A DNA stretch of 64,000 nt from Bagarius yarrelli (lineage: Eukaryota > Chordata > Actinopteri > Siluriformes > Sisoridae), in the NCBI GenBank assembly GCA_005784505.1, contig VCAZ01000032.1, forward strand, positions 1,189,001 through 1,253,000, in the 5' to 3' direction. A model generated the notes under the pieces. The model was given only the letters and a program-made list of their open reading frames with translations, ran no database searches and was not told where the DNA came from. The stretch's first letter is position 1, and the number at the start of each line of letters is the position of its first letter. Position numbers and translations under genes: made by a program. Below are positions 27,367-37,604 of the stretch, piece by piece.

Positions 27367-28533
27367 ATACACACATACGTTTATACCTAGAAGTACAATT
27401 AAAAGTAAAAGTATTACCCCTGTGTGTGTGTGTGTGTGTGTTTAGATTCGAAGCTTTACTCGTGGCAGAAATGTGAGGAAGAGGAGGGACAGGTTGAAGG
27501 CTGAAGGACGTGCACAGTCTGTCCCACGTGATGAGATGCTGGCGAGTAAGGTAGATGCAAGATCTCCATTTTTCTTTAACAGTTTGATTTCAATATTAAA
27601 TATTAACGCAAATTTAATACATTACTGACATTATAATAACAGACGCAGCCTGATCTAAAACTGACTGATCTTTCTCATGTAGTACAGCGTGTCTGCGGCG
27701 GAGGAAACCCCCAGCAGCGACCGTTCAGCGCAGAGACGTGAGAGCTGCAGGAAGGAGTCACCACACGGCCCTCACCAGAGAAAGAACCGCGAGCGAAGCC
27801 GCAGCCGAGTCAAAGAAAAGGTGAGGATCAAAAACACTAGATCAGAAAAGCTAGATCAGGAAACGCTAGTCTAATAAAGCTAGATCAGAAATGCTACATC
27901 AGGAAATGCTAGACCGAAAACGCTAGAACAGAAACGCTAGATTGGAAAAGCTAGATCAAGAAATTCTAAAAACCCGAAACGCTAGATTGGAAAAGCCAAA
28001 TCGGAAACACTTCATCGGAAAAGCTTAATCAGGAAATCCTAGAACGAAAACGCTAGAACAGAAACGCTAGATTGGAAAAGCTAGATCGGAAACTCTAGAT
28101 CAGGAAATTCTAGATCAGAAACGCTAGATCAGGAAATTCTAGATCAGAAACGCTAGATCAGGGGTCTTTTTTTAATAGGGGGCGGGTCGTCTGTAATGAA
28201 AAATCACACGTTCTGAGTGTCTACCAGTTTCATTATAGATATTTAATAATAATTTTAATTTGATTATTACCTTTATAAGTAAGAGGGATTTTATGTTAAA
28301 TGGCAACCTCTATTATCAAATACACATATGATACGAGTAAAACATATTTCAAACTATGTTTCCAAAATATGTCTCTGACACTGTTTAGAGCGTCGGTCCA
28401 ATGGGGGGTGGGGGTGGGAGGGGGTTATGGGGACCCCTGCACGGGACAGGTAAAGATATAAAAACAGTAGTAGTCCAACACTACTAAACAAATCTAGAAA
28501 GCAAAACATGCATCATTTTGTCATTCTTTATCC

Positions 28534-28573
<40 letters not shown>

Positions 28574-30813
28574 GCAGCCCTCTCTATCCGACCCGTTATC
28601 CAGCAGGGAGAATAAGTGTAAAGAGCCAGAAAGAAAGAGGAACTTAAGAGCGTCACCTTCTCGAGCTGTTCCTCCTCCACACAGCTACAAAGCTTATCAG
28701 CTGTACACGCTGTACCGGGACAAAGACGGCAAGGTCATGCAGGTAAACGGCGATGTGAAATTCTCAAAGCTGATTGGTTAAAGGGTGATGATCTGCCACA
28801 CACTAAGATTTCCTTTCTGAAAGAGATGGTACAGAGTTGTGTATAGGGATAGAAGGAGTCTCTAGTACTAATCAGTAGCAGCCAATCAATACTGGGCGCT
28901 GGGGCTCCAGAAGAGAGCAACTTCCCATATTTCTTGTCCGTAGGCTCCACTTAATGGCTGCAGATGTGAACCTCTTATCAGCAAACTGGAAAACCGTCTG
29001 GAGGCCACCAAAGAGGAGATGATGTCGGAGATTCAGACGGTCCAGGAGCTCATGAACAACAAGCTGGGACAGCTGGACCGCAGTAACAATCACCAGGTAC
29101 ACACGGTTTATGGTAAGGTTTCCTTACAGCAGGACATGTCTAACACTGTGGTCTGATGGCTGGTCTCAGATCAGAGCTTTGGATAAGATGACGGTAGAGC
29201 GAGTGGCGGCTGAAAGGATGGAGTGTTTACGGCGCCTTGACGAGAGGACAAAGCAGGAGCAGCTGGAGGGGGAAAAGAGACAGGTAACGTGAACGTTAAA
29301 CGGACGACACGTATGACGAGGACTGCTATAGAGTTCTGGCCTCGGGTAGCTGCGGATCAGGTGTTCAGCAAACTGCTCATTGTTTACGGCTAAAATACTA
29401 ATTCTCAATGGTGGTAGCGCCCACTAGTGGACGTTAAGAAAACAACAGGGAAGTTGAAAATCTGGTGGTGCCTGGGGGGCGGGGTTGTTCAATGAAACTA
29501 ATTACCGTTATTTGTTTAATCATGCCTATTAAAATGTTACTACCTTTGCCCCCGGTTCTCTTTGTAGAACAGTCAATCCTCACTGTCTGCATGGGAGCTT
29601 ATGTATTTATTTTCAGCTCTCTTTAGCTGAGCATCCACCAAACCACTGATCTCATACTTTTTAGCTGAAGTGTGTAGTGTAAAAGGGAATAGGGGATTTT
29701 ATTTATTTTTCCCTCGAATGCCTCTTTTGAAAGTTTAAAAGCAGCGTTTGCACAAAGGGTTCCTCGATTTTACACACACACACAGGCCTCGATGGTGAGT
29801 GAACTGAAGAACTGGTGCATGTCTAAGCTCCAGAAAATGGAGGCACGTCTGACAGCAGATGCAGACAGCGTTCACCGTTTGGCCCACGGTGACCCGGCTG
29901 GACCTGAGAGAGGACCAGAAGAAAAAGAAGGAGGAGAGGGAGAAGGAGGAGCTCTGGGAGAAGAGGATGTGTTGGAGAATCACTATTTTGTGGTTCAGGT
30001 GGACAGCTCTTCAGGTACAAACCTTAACCTCAGTAACCAAAATAAAATAGGTAAACTATGTATAAATTATCCTCATATACAGTGTACATATAATAATAAG
30101 ACATTTTAAATCAGTGGTTTAAGTAGGTTGTGAGTTCAAATCTCAGTGGGTGGAATTGGTGGAGGGCTGTGGGAGGTAGTCGGGGTAGTCGAGCCAGGTA
30201 TAATTTTCAAAAGGAATTCCCAGAATCTCTTTACGAAGCGGATAATTGCGTGTCTTATTTTTCAGAAAGAAAACACAACATCCAAGAGACGTCCTTCCCT
30301 GTGGCTCAGGACGAATCAGCCCCGGCCTCTCCTCCTGTAGTACGACCTAAAGTGCGCACGGTGTTCTCTGCTGACCCCCACAGGACAGACCGGGAACTAC
30401 AAGACGTTCTGAATACAGCCCAATCCAGCAGACTCTCGTTGTCCGTAGAGCAGAACCTCAGGGACAAAAAGCATAATCGGGACCATAAGCATGGGAAAAG
30501 ATCTAAAAGCAGGCACCATAAAAGGCATTCTGAAAGCAGGACTGAGGACCAAAATGGGACCAGGACTTTGGAAGTTTCCAGAGAGGACACGTTTGCCCAG
30601 GAGCAGGCTGGTGTGAATGCACTGGAGGTGACGCAGAGCTTCTTCCAGGCTGTGTCCACGCAGATGGAGCGCTGGTATGAGCGTAAGGTCCAGGAGGCGA
30701 GCTGGCAGGCTGAGCAGCGAGCACGGGCCGATCAGGCCACCCTGCTGGAGAGGATCAGCTGCCTGGAGGACGAATTGAAGCTGCTTAGAACCAGCAGAGA
30801 TGAGGACAGCTAG
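18569..30813 (+). CDS. ankrd6: Ankyrin repeat domain-containing protein 6 (diversin), 15 coding exons, 749 aa
   Basis: Coding exons: 18569-18694, 20601-20699, 22482-22580, 23824-23922, 24406-24504, 25111-25209, 25867-25965, 26961-27038, 27446-27550, 27683-27820, 28578-28742, 28944-29096, 29170-29283, 29786-30014, 30266-30813 (TAG). They join in phase with GT-AG junctions. Residues 9-266 are eight ankyrin repeats with TPLHLA-type cores; exons 2-7 are each exactly 99 nt, phase 0, one repeat per exon. Residues 267-402 are basic and Ser/Arg-rich. Residues about 403-520 look helical or coiled (KLENRLEATKEE), and the last 60 residues form a second coiled coil (FFQAVSTQMERWYERK) typical of the C-terminus. 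Human ANKRD6 is about 727 aa. In known family members the protein is cytoplasmic, bridges casein kinase 1 epsilon to the axin complex and acts in canonical Wnt and planar cell polarity signalling. The start is the ATG beginning MSQQDA, as in vertebrate orthologues. Not determined: whether this is the a or b teleost paralogue. Confidence 0.95.
18695..20600 (+). other. ankrd6: ankrd6 intron after the start-codon exon
   Basis: Mostly AT-rich with no recognised element, apart from a short (TG)n at 19552-19567 and a (CA)n-(AT)n tract at 20543-20580 close to the next exon. Confidence 0.6.
20930..21003. repeat. Short AT-rich tandem repeat
   Basis: Units of ATTATCGTAATATATATCG alternate with a GGAATA variant, about three to four copies, inside an ankrd6 intron. 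Confidence 0.75.
21104..21298 (-). mobile_element. tRNA-derived SINE (family A)
   Basis: CAGCATTTAACAGATGCCC tail, GGGGCCTGGCTCAGGGGCCC centre and CAATACCTTAACCACTGAGC head complement. Located in the ankrd6 intron before exon 3. Confidence 0.85.
22680..22858 (-). mobile_element. tRNA-derived SINE (family A)
   Basis: TTACATTTACATTCACAGC tail, AGGGCCTTGCTAAAGGGCCC centre and CACCTTAACCACTGAGCC head complement. It directly abuts dispersed repeat D. Confidence 0.85.
22870..23490 (+). mobile_element. ankrd6: Dispersed repeat D, copy 1 (probable non-autonomous DNA transposon)
   Basis: About 600 bp inside an ankrd6 intron, matching in reverse orientation the sequence at 35360-36190. Shared blocks include AACCCAATGTAGACGTACTGA, TTTAAAGGTCACCAAAACAA, AAAATCTGATCTGTCTGCTTA and ACGCTAATGCACGTATCCGA. 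No coding capacity is seen. Confidence 0.7.
23592..23755 (+). mobile_element. tRNA-derived SINE (family A), plus orientation
   Basis: Head TAGCGGGAGTTCAGTGGTAA, box-B-like GAGTTTGATTTCC, centre GGGCCCCTGAGTAAGGCCTTT and tail AAATGTAAGTCACTCTGGATAAG. Confidence 0.8.
24510..24945. repeat. ankrd6: CT-rich microsatellite with an internal ~163-bp duplication
   Basis: Pyrimidine-rich tract in the ankrd6 intron after exon 5. TTTACGTCTATGTCTCCCTG (near 24670) recurs as TTTACGTCTCTGTCTCCCTG (near 24833), with matching flanks, showing a two-unit higher-order repeat. Confidence 0.8.
25382..25440. mobile_element. Possible Tc1/mariner terminal remnant
   Basis: CTAGCAGTCAAAAGTATTTAGACACCCC resembles the ends of fish Tc1-like elements (AGTCAAAAGTTTGGACACCC type). 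It is a short match only. Confidence 0.35.
25471..25793. repeat. ankrd6: 30-bp minisatellite, about 11 tandem copies
   Basis: Exact 30-bp period, unit CAGTGTTGCCAGATAGGGTG plus GGTTCCCCAC or GGTTCCTGAC. It sits in the ankrd6 intron and ends about 70 bp before exon 7. The same unit forms a second array at 55868-56093. Confidence 0.95.
26240..26530. repeat. Dispersed repeat C, copy 2
   Basis: Shares ATGGTAGCT(C/A)GCAG, AACACTATCTGT and the surrounding order of blocks with 9110-9270. It lies in the ankrd6 intron before exon 8. Confidence 0.6.
27039..27445 (+). other. ankrd6: ankrd6 intron between exons 8 and 9
   Basis: Contains (CA)n near 27051, (TC)n at 27332-27365 and (TG)n at 27422-27441 running up to the exon 9 acceptor. 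Confidence 0.7.
27826..28161. repeat. ankrd6: 17-bp degenerate minisatellite (CTAGATCAGAAACG type)
   Basis: About 20 imperfect units of CTAGATCAGGAAATTCT / CTAGATCAGAAACG, starting six bases after the exon 10 donor. Each unit carries CTAG or GATC. Confidence 0.85.
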
Positions 30814-30850
30814 CACAGGCTTGATTGTGTGACTGAAAACATTCCCAGTT

Positions 30851-30903
30851 ATTAAACTTCACACGTTTCGTCTATGAAGGATTTCAGTCTATCCAGGAAT
30901 AAA
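30851..30903 (+). terminator. ankrd6: ankrd6 polyadenylation signals
   Basis: ATTAAA at 30851-30856 and AATAAA at 30898-30903 lie 38 and 85 nt after the stop codon, giving a very short 3' UTR if either is used. A longer 3' UTR cannot be excluded from sequence. Confidence 0.5.
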
Positions 30904-31079
30904 TAGCGGAGAAACGGCAGACGACTGAATTAGTAGATTTAGATGTTGGCTTATTCTTTTTTTATTGGCTGTTTTTATTATAAAAAGATCAATTTGTTGA
31001 ATTCAGGCTTTTATTTCAGAAACTAAAATATTTACTTTCTGTCAAACAACACATTTTTTTTTTGTTTATTATGGCACAT

Positions 31080-31385
31080 AGGATTTCAACCCGTGGGGCA
31101 CCAGCAACTATTAGGAGGGGCTCGAGAACCTGTTCATTTACTGGTGTACACACAAGTAATAATAAATTAAGCTAGTAATTCTTCGAGCAGCCACTAGGGG
31201 CAACTCAATCATTCTAGCAGCTAATTATCAGGCAGCCGTTAGAGCAAAGTTTGTGCGATTGAGAAAAATGCTGGTGAAATTAGACAAACTTGGCTGGAGA
31301 GGGGGTAAAAACATTTGAACACATTATCTGCATTTTTACCCGAGTTCACTGCTCACAAATTTTAATAAAGAAACGCCTTCGTTAT
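31080..31385. other. Intergenic sequence after ankrd6
   Basis: No gene or named repeat identified. Confidence 0.5.
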
Positions 31386-31497
31386 CTATACATCCAGCTA
31401 CAGGAGGGTATCGAAAAGTTTCGAAACACGCCAACAGATGGCAGCATGCAAGGCTGTGCAAGTCTCAAAACTTTTTGATACCATCTTATAGATGTAG
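31385..31497. mobile_element. Mariner-like MITE
   Basis: About 110 bp bounded by imperfect inverted repeats: left GGTATCGAAAAGTTTCGAAAC (31408-31428) and right GTCTCAAAACTTTTTGATACC (31462-31482), with ACATC-type outer ends next to TA. Too short to encode transposase. Confidence 0.6.
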
Positions 31498-31740
31498 TAG
31501 TTTTTTCCATAGGTATTTATCACCCTAAAGTAGGGGCTCCCCCAAGGGGTAAAACTTGTGCCCAGATTTCGTATAATTTTGCAGCGGGTTCTGTTAATTT
31601 AATAAATGTTTTATAAATTTAGAATAGTTAAAAAAAAATGCAGCACCCAGGGAATGGGCGCCCGGGGATGCCACCAGTGCCATGAAGTCCACTTCATTAG
31701 GGTTTAATGTAAGGAGAAACTTTTTTTTTTAGAACACCAC

Positions 31741-31800
31741 CTCCCGGGTGAAGCATGGTGGTGGTAGTGTATTGAATCCACTGCTGGCTAATAATGTCTA
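31741..31800 (+). mobile_element. Tc1-like transposase fragment
   Basis: GTGAAGCATGGTGGTGGTAG would encode the Tc1 VKHGGGS core. Flanking frame is lost, so this is a remnant. Confidence 0.5.
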
Positions 31801-32584
31801 GTTAATAACCTACAGAATGTGGATGCTAACAAAAGGCAGCGAACATGATGTACAGTTTCTTAAAGATTTTATGGCGCACACACACACACACACACACACT
31901 CAGACTATTTACACTGTACAGACTATGATGTGGTTAAAACACTGTTTACATACACTGTCAATCAAACGTTAAGTATAAAAGCTAGTGAGTTGTATAAGCT
32001 GTTCGGATCGTCCATATCTTTCATCTGAGAGGTCAGGAATCTCCACTGCCTGCTGCTGTCTGTCTCTCTGACTGATGTTTGCTGCCAGTATATTTGACTA
32101 TAAATTACTTTTTTTAACAATATCTGTCTTCTTCAGTCGCACCTTCTGAAATCATTAAAATGTGCGTAAGCAGCTAACTTAATTGTTTTTTGTTATATTT
32201 TATCGAGCTGTTGGTCAACCTTCTTCCATATCCAGAGTCGCTCGTTTCTGCTACCTCTGAAGCAGATGATCAGGAGTCCTCCGGGACGTGTTGATTAGAT
32301 CCGGGATGCAGATGGCACCTGACGTTCTGCACACTAATCATAGCGTCACTGTTACCACAGATAGATTTCATTATTACTAGTGTGGAATTATTCATCGTAC
32401 CGCTTTAAGGGTTTGTGTTTGAATAAATGTTTCGGTAATTAATTCTTTTGTGTGCTTATTTGCTGCAGTAATGAGTTGACGGTGCGCTCATGTCCTTAAC
32501 TGTTTCATTAATTTGTGTAATTACTTTTTATACAAGTCTATAACAATTACATAACTGCGGGTACTGTAGCACTGTTTATACAGA
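31801..32584. other. Intergenic sequence
   Basis: A short (CA)n at 31878-31899; otherwise no feature recognised. Confidence 0.5.
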
Positions 32585-33630
32585 ATTCGATTCCGCACCC
32601 ACTGCATCAATTCAGTATATATATATTGCATTTGATTCAGTATTTACTGCACTAGATTCAGTACACATTGTATTTGATTCAGTATTTACTGCATTCGATT
32701 CAGTATTTCTACTGCACTAGATTCAGTACATATTGTATTTGATTCAGTATTTACTACTGATTTACATTGATTCAGTATTTACTTTTACTGCACTAGATTC
32801 AGTACACATTGTATTTGATTCAGTATTTACTGCATTCGATTCATTACATATTGTATTTGATTCAGTATTTACTGCATTCGATTCATTAGATATTGTATTT
32901 GATTCAGTATATACTGCATTTGATTCAGTACACATTGGTGTTAATTCAGTACCTACATTTGATTCTGTATCTACTGTAGTTGATTCAATATATATTGCAT
33001 TTGTATCCTTATCTACTGCATTCCGTTCAGTACATATTGCTTTCGATTCAGTACCTACTGCATGTGTGTGCATCTACTGCATTCGATTCAATACATATAG
33101 GATTTGATTCTGTATCTACTGCATTCGATTCATTACATATTGCATTTGATTCAGTACCTACTACATTTGATTCTGTATCTACTGCATTTGATTTAATATA
33201 TATATTTCATTCGATTCGGTACATATTTTATTTGCTTCAGTATTTACTGCATTCGATTTATTACACATTGCATTTGATTCAGTACACATTGCATTTGATT
33301 CAGTACAAATAGGATTTGATTCTGTATCTACCGCAATCGAATTAATAGATACTGCATTCGATTCAGTACATATTGACCGATTCAGTACAGATGAACATGT
33401 AGTGAATTTTATTTGATTCGGTACCGACTGCATCCGTGTGCGCATCTACAGCAATCATTTGATTTTGTATCCAGCGCATTTAATTCAGTATTTACTGCAT
33501 CCGATAGCTACAGCATCTTAATTCAGCACCTTCAGTATTTGATTCAGAACCGACTGCCTGAGATTCATATCCATTACATTTGATTCAGTATCTACCGCAG
33601 ATTCTTCCGCTGCATTTTGTACCTACTGTT
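32585..33630. repeat. 21-bp degenerate minisatellite, about 1 kb
   Basis: Some 45 imperfect units of TTTGATTCAGTATTTACTGCA (variants CGATTCAGTACATATTG). Because 21 is a multiple of 3, heptapeptide-like open frames appear on both strands. They have no start context and are not proposed as genes. Lies between convergent ankrd6 and lyrm2. Confidence 0.9.
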
Positions 33631-33695
33631 GATGCTAAAAAGTGTCCCTAGTGTGACATTTGACCCAGGACACGACTTAAGACATACAAGTAAAA

Positions 33696-33701
33696 TTTAT
33701 T
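33696..33701 (-). terminator. lyrm2: Candidate lyrm2 polyadenylation signal
   Basis: TTTATT on the plus strand reads AATAAA on the transcript, about 300 nt after the lyrm2 stop and just before the minisatellite at 32.6-33.6 kb. It is the nearest canonical hexamer found; use is inferred. Confidence 0.4.
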
Positions 33702-33997
33702 GGACTTACTTCAAAAACTCCACAGGACACACACACAATCCGAGGAGACGAAACCGACACTTCAGCTTAAACACACTCGCATAATATATTGCTCTCTCTG
33801 TCTCTTAATTAAAAACCAATCAAACCCAGGACAGTTTAATGATGTCTCCGCGAGGCTTTTGAGCATAAGGACAAACCCGTCCAGACATGTGGGACTCCAA
33901 CAGCACTCACAGCTGGAGAGGAAGTCAGACGTGCGCCGTGAATGTGTTTCTCTCACGACACGTCCTATCAGCACACAGGAGCCCGAGGTGGCATTCA

Positions 33998-34273
33998 TCA
34001 CCTTCCAGCCAAAGCAAGAGATCTCCTCAGCTCCTCCAGGTGATTGTTGGCCTGCGTGATCATCATCCGGACGGCGTCCTGCAGGAAGGAGGAGCGACGC
34101 TGATCAACACTGACATAATGAGGTCCAAACCAGGGGGACCTTTTTTTCTTTTTTTTTAAATAAATTAACTTGTGGTGTGTGTGTATAGAGCAAACTGTAA
34201 CATCTGTGTTCTTATTTTACACAGAAAGGGAAAGAGAGAGAGGGGAAAAGAGAGAGAGCGCAAAAGAAAGACT

Positions 34274-34315
<42 letters not shown>

Positions 34316-34854
34316 GAGAGCACGAATTAAAAAGACAGTAGAAAAGTAAAAAAAGACAGGAGACAGAAAAAAGGAGAGCGCAAATTAAAAAGAGAGAGTA
34401 AAAGAGAGAGTGAAAGAAAGAGAAAGAAAAAGACAGAAAGCTAAAGAAAGAGAGAGGGTCAGGAGAAAGAGGGTAAAAGAGAGAGAGCACGAAAGAAAGA
34501 CAGTGAAAGAGACAGACAGGAGAAAGAGACAGACAGGAGAAAGAGACAGACAGGAGAAAGAGACAGGAGAAAGAGACAGACAGGAGAGATGAGAGAGAGA
34601 GAGTACTACACTTTCACTATACTGTTTGCTGGATGATAATGATGATGGTGATGATGGTCGCATGGATGTTCACCTGATCTGTAGCCTCCTTGTTCCTCTT
34701 AAACTCCTCTCTTGCCCAGTTCCTCAAATATTTACGATCTGCTTCATCTGGAACTTTCCGGATTGTCCTCAACAAACTCCGGTACAGACCTAAAACCCTC
34801 TGCCTCTGCAAAAACTTCAACATACAAACACATACAAACACATCAACACAAACA

Positions 34855-34928
<74 letters not shown>

Positions 34929-35119
34929 ACTACTCCAGCTGTAGAACACTTATTTTCTTAGTATCTTTATAACAAACACGAGCCAGTAAATACATTTTAA
35001 ATAATTAAATTGTAAATAATTTAAAAAATCGAATATTTTTTCCCGCGTATTTAACTTTAAGCTCGAGCTTCGACCTGTTTGAGGTTCAGTGCTGCAGTTG
35101 GGAGTCGTGACACGGACAT
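33998..35119 (-). CDS. lyrm2: LYR motif-containing protein 2, three coding exons, 88 aa
   Basis: Minus-strand exons, in transcript order: 35119-35075 (15 codons, MSVSRLPTAALNLKQ), 34814-34674 (47 codons) and 34078-33998 (26 codons plus TGA). All join in phase 0. Exon 2 has the LYR signature (LGLYRSLLRTIRKVP) and the conserved DRKYLRNWAREEFKRNK block. Exon 3 has RMMITQA and ends in a short LALAGR. The 88-aa total equals the human length as I remember it. LYRM2 is a small mitochondrial protein of the complex I LYR superfamily, whose members bind acyl-carrier protein and assist respiratory complex or Fe-S biogenesis. The exon 2 acceptor was chosen at TTGAAG|TTTTTG because it restores the FLQ residues expected from orthologues; the alternative TTTTTGCAG|AGG, also phase 0, would delete three residues. 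The gene converges on ankrd6, the same neighbour it has in human. Confidence 0.92.
34216..34606. repeat. lyrm2: Purine-rich (GA)n tract with GACAGACAGGAGAAA sub-repeat
   Basis: Imperfect GA/AAAG repeats, with an 18-bp AGAGACAGACAGGAGAAA tandem at about 34507-34585. It lies in the lyrm2 intron between exons 2 and 3, giving a long pyrimidine tract on the transcript. Confidence 0.85.
34857..34925. repeat. lyrm2: (CA)n microsatellite, (GT)n on the lyrm2 transcript
   Basis: About 34 units, ending 43 nt upstream of the lyrm2 exon 2 acceptor. The space between is also G/T-rich with no C/T-rich tract. Confidence 0.95.
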
Positions 35120-35359
35120 TTTCAATCACACAGTTAAAGCGCACCGAACGACCTTATGGCCGGTTACCGCCACCTAGTGGTTTGGAGTCGAGTGGAAGCA
35201 CATGACTAGGAAAACTTTTAGATATTTATAAGAAATGATTGTCTGGTAAATCAGTTGGTATAACGATGCCAAAACCATCAACACTTTGCGAACAACAACG
35301 TAAAAAAAAAAAAATAACATAATAAATGTAGCTTTTTTTGCTCGTCGTCTTAATCGGAT

Positions 35360-36190
35360 TTTTCTTCCCGGATAAAAGACAGTGCGAACTCAATGTTCTA
35401 ATGTACCATCGCCACCTGGTGGATCGGAGTTACTGATTCTTATATTTTCAGATTGGATTCAGGACTCGGTCATATGTGAAGATAAATCGGATAAAAATCG
35501 GATACGTGCATTAGCGTCTATCATGTAAGCAGACAGATCGGATTTTTACCTGTCAATGCGAGTCGAATGTCACTATTCAATGACGTCAGCTCAGGTGGAC
35601 ACCAATATATATATATATATATATGACTTGAGAAACTTTTTTAATATTGCGTTTACATTTACACTTACAGCATACAAGCGACTCACATTTATCTCCTATT
35701 TATACAGCTGAGTAAATTGGGGGTTAAGGGCCTTGCTCAGGGGCCCACAGTGGTGGTTTGGTGGCGCTGGTTATTCGAAACCCAGTCTTTCTGGTATCAG
35801 TCCAACACCTTAACCACTAAGCCACCGCTTAGGGATTAATTTTGTTTACTTAATGTCTGTTTTGTCTGTAAACCAAAAAAATTATCTAACACATTAAAAA
35901 AAGATATTTATAACTTAGCGATTAATGCTACATTCGTCCAGGCTACAACGAGGACTGTCATTGTTTTTTATTTTCCGAAAGAGATCATTGTTTTGTCAAC
36001 CTTTAAATAAATATGACGAGGAAGCAAAATATTGAATAATCATTGTGTCCTCGTCCACTGCGCTGATTGATTATCACACTGTTTTTCCTTAATTTTCAGG
36101 TCAGTACGTCTACATTGGGTTGTTGTGCCGTGTAAATGCAGATATCAGATCTGGGTCAGTTTTAAATGATGATGTAAGCGGTTTTTCCTT
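35360..36190 (-). mobile_element. Dispersed repeat D, copy 2, inverted and split by a SINE
   Basis: Reverse-complement match to 22870-23490: TCGGATACGTGCATTAGCGTCT, AGAGATCATTGTTTTGTCAACC, TCAGTACGTCTACATTGGGTTG and GTAAATGCAGATATCAGATC. The SINE at 35651-35828 interrupts it, so the SINE arrived later. Confidence 0.7.
35651..35828 (-). mobile_element. tRNA-derived SINE (family A) nested in repeat D
   Basis: GTTTACATTTACACTTACAGC tail, AGGGCCTTGCTCAGGGGCCC centre and CACCTTAACCACTAAGCC head complement. Confidence 0.85.
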
Positions 36191-37400
36191 TTTTTAGCCC
36201 AGTAATAAGAATCTTACAAACCGTTAACTATCATATAAATTCTGATATTATTTAAAATAAAAATAAAAAATGCACAGTGGACAGACTCACTGAATCAGAA
36301 AGTTTCACACCATGACGTACATCTTCACTTCTTTAACTCAGTTCCAGATGTTTCCCTCCATCAGATCAGAACGTGTTGCTTATAAAGCTGTCACTTCCTG
36401 CACTTCACTCTCGATTAAGGCATCAACATACTTCTATAAACAAAACAGTAAATGAATGAATGGATACTAAACCTTTATAGAAGTTTAATTCAACTGCCAT
36501 GCAGCTTTAAAACATCTGGAATAAGAAAGAAAAATGACCACATCCCAAATCCTACAACTACTAACAGCTGGGAGGTTGAAATCTGTGCGATGACATCATC
36601 CAATTTAGAATTTTCCTTCCTAGTTCATCATGCCTAAGCGGTGTGTGTACAGTTTGTTCTTGAAGGTTTAATTTCTTCATTATTTCGATAACAGCTGTAT
36701 TCTGGGTTATTTAACTCTAATATAAAGTGATTATTGTTTTAAAGTCTCTCATAAATAAACGTAAGCATAAATGACTCTCAAGGAATTTTACCATCACTAA
36801 ATTTACCAGGGTCTGACTGAGAATCGGGTTTTAAATCAGATCTGACGCATGGATCAGAGTGAAAAACAGAGTTAATGGAGAGGAAGGGATCTCGCCCTCT
36901 GATTTATTTCCTACACCAACACAACTGGAAAAAAAATATATGTACAAAAATGTACACTACATAAAATATAAATACATTCAAATGTATAAATTAAGAAAAA
37001 AAAAACTCCACAAAAGGCTAATAATACAATTCGTACGACGCTCTAATGAGAACCTAGATAACCGCCGGGTTGACGGGGCTGAGATGCGACTTCCTGTTCG
37101 GGTTTTTGGTAAAGAAAAAAGGTAAAAATTCCAAGGATTCCTGGACAGGCCGTGTGTGTGTGTGTGTGAGAAATAAATTTTCATTGATTATAAATTAGGA
37201 TGACGTTGAAGGAGGAGGCATAATTGAGCTAGTCGTTTCCGCTGAAGTCCTCGTTTTACACGGGGTTCAATAAATTAGACTTTTAGTCGTTATCAGAACA
37301 AATTTTCATTCAAATCCTCGTTTCTTTAAACAGCACTGATCAAAGTGCAACGTGAACATGGAATAAATTATACACAACCGCTGCCTCCTAATATCGTACC
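36191..37400. other. lats1: Spacer and probable lats1 3' UTR
   Basis: No coding exon seen. TTTATT at 36903-36908 (AATAAA on minus) is one candidate lats1 polyadenylation signal, about 700 nt after the stop. A short (TG)n is at 37151-37167. Confidence 0.4.
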
Positions 37401-37419
37401 TCAGCAAATGTGGGAGGCT

Positions 37420-37421
<2 letters not shown>

Positions 37422-37474
<53 letters not shown>

Positions 37475-37557
37475 AACAATATCCAGTCTATATATTCTGC
37501 AAATTCTGTACACTTACAAAGACAGACAAAACGCACACACACACACACACACACACA
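37422..37557. repeat. lats1: Two (CA)n tracts in the lats1 3' UTR
   Basis: (CA)n at 37422-37471 and 37533-37557, read as (GU)n in lats1 RNA, within 50-180 nt after the stop codon. Confidence 0.85.
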
Positions 37558-37604
37558 AGTCTCCAATAGTAGTGTTTCTTTTCCATGTAGTGTAAATGAC
37601 ACTG

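Noticed and set aside
32733..33445. Heptad-repeat proteins on both strands
   Set aside because: Artefact of the 21-bp minisatellite unit; no start context or conserved domain.
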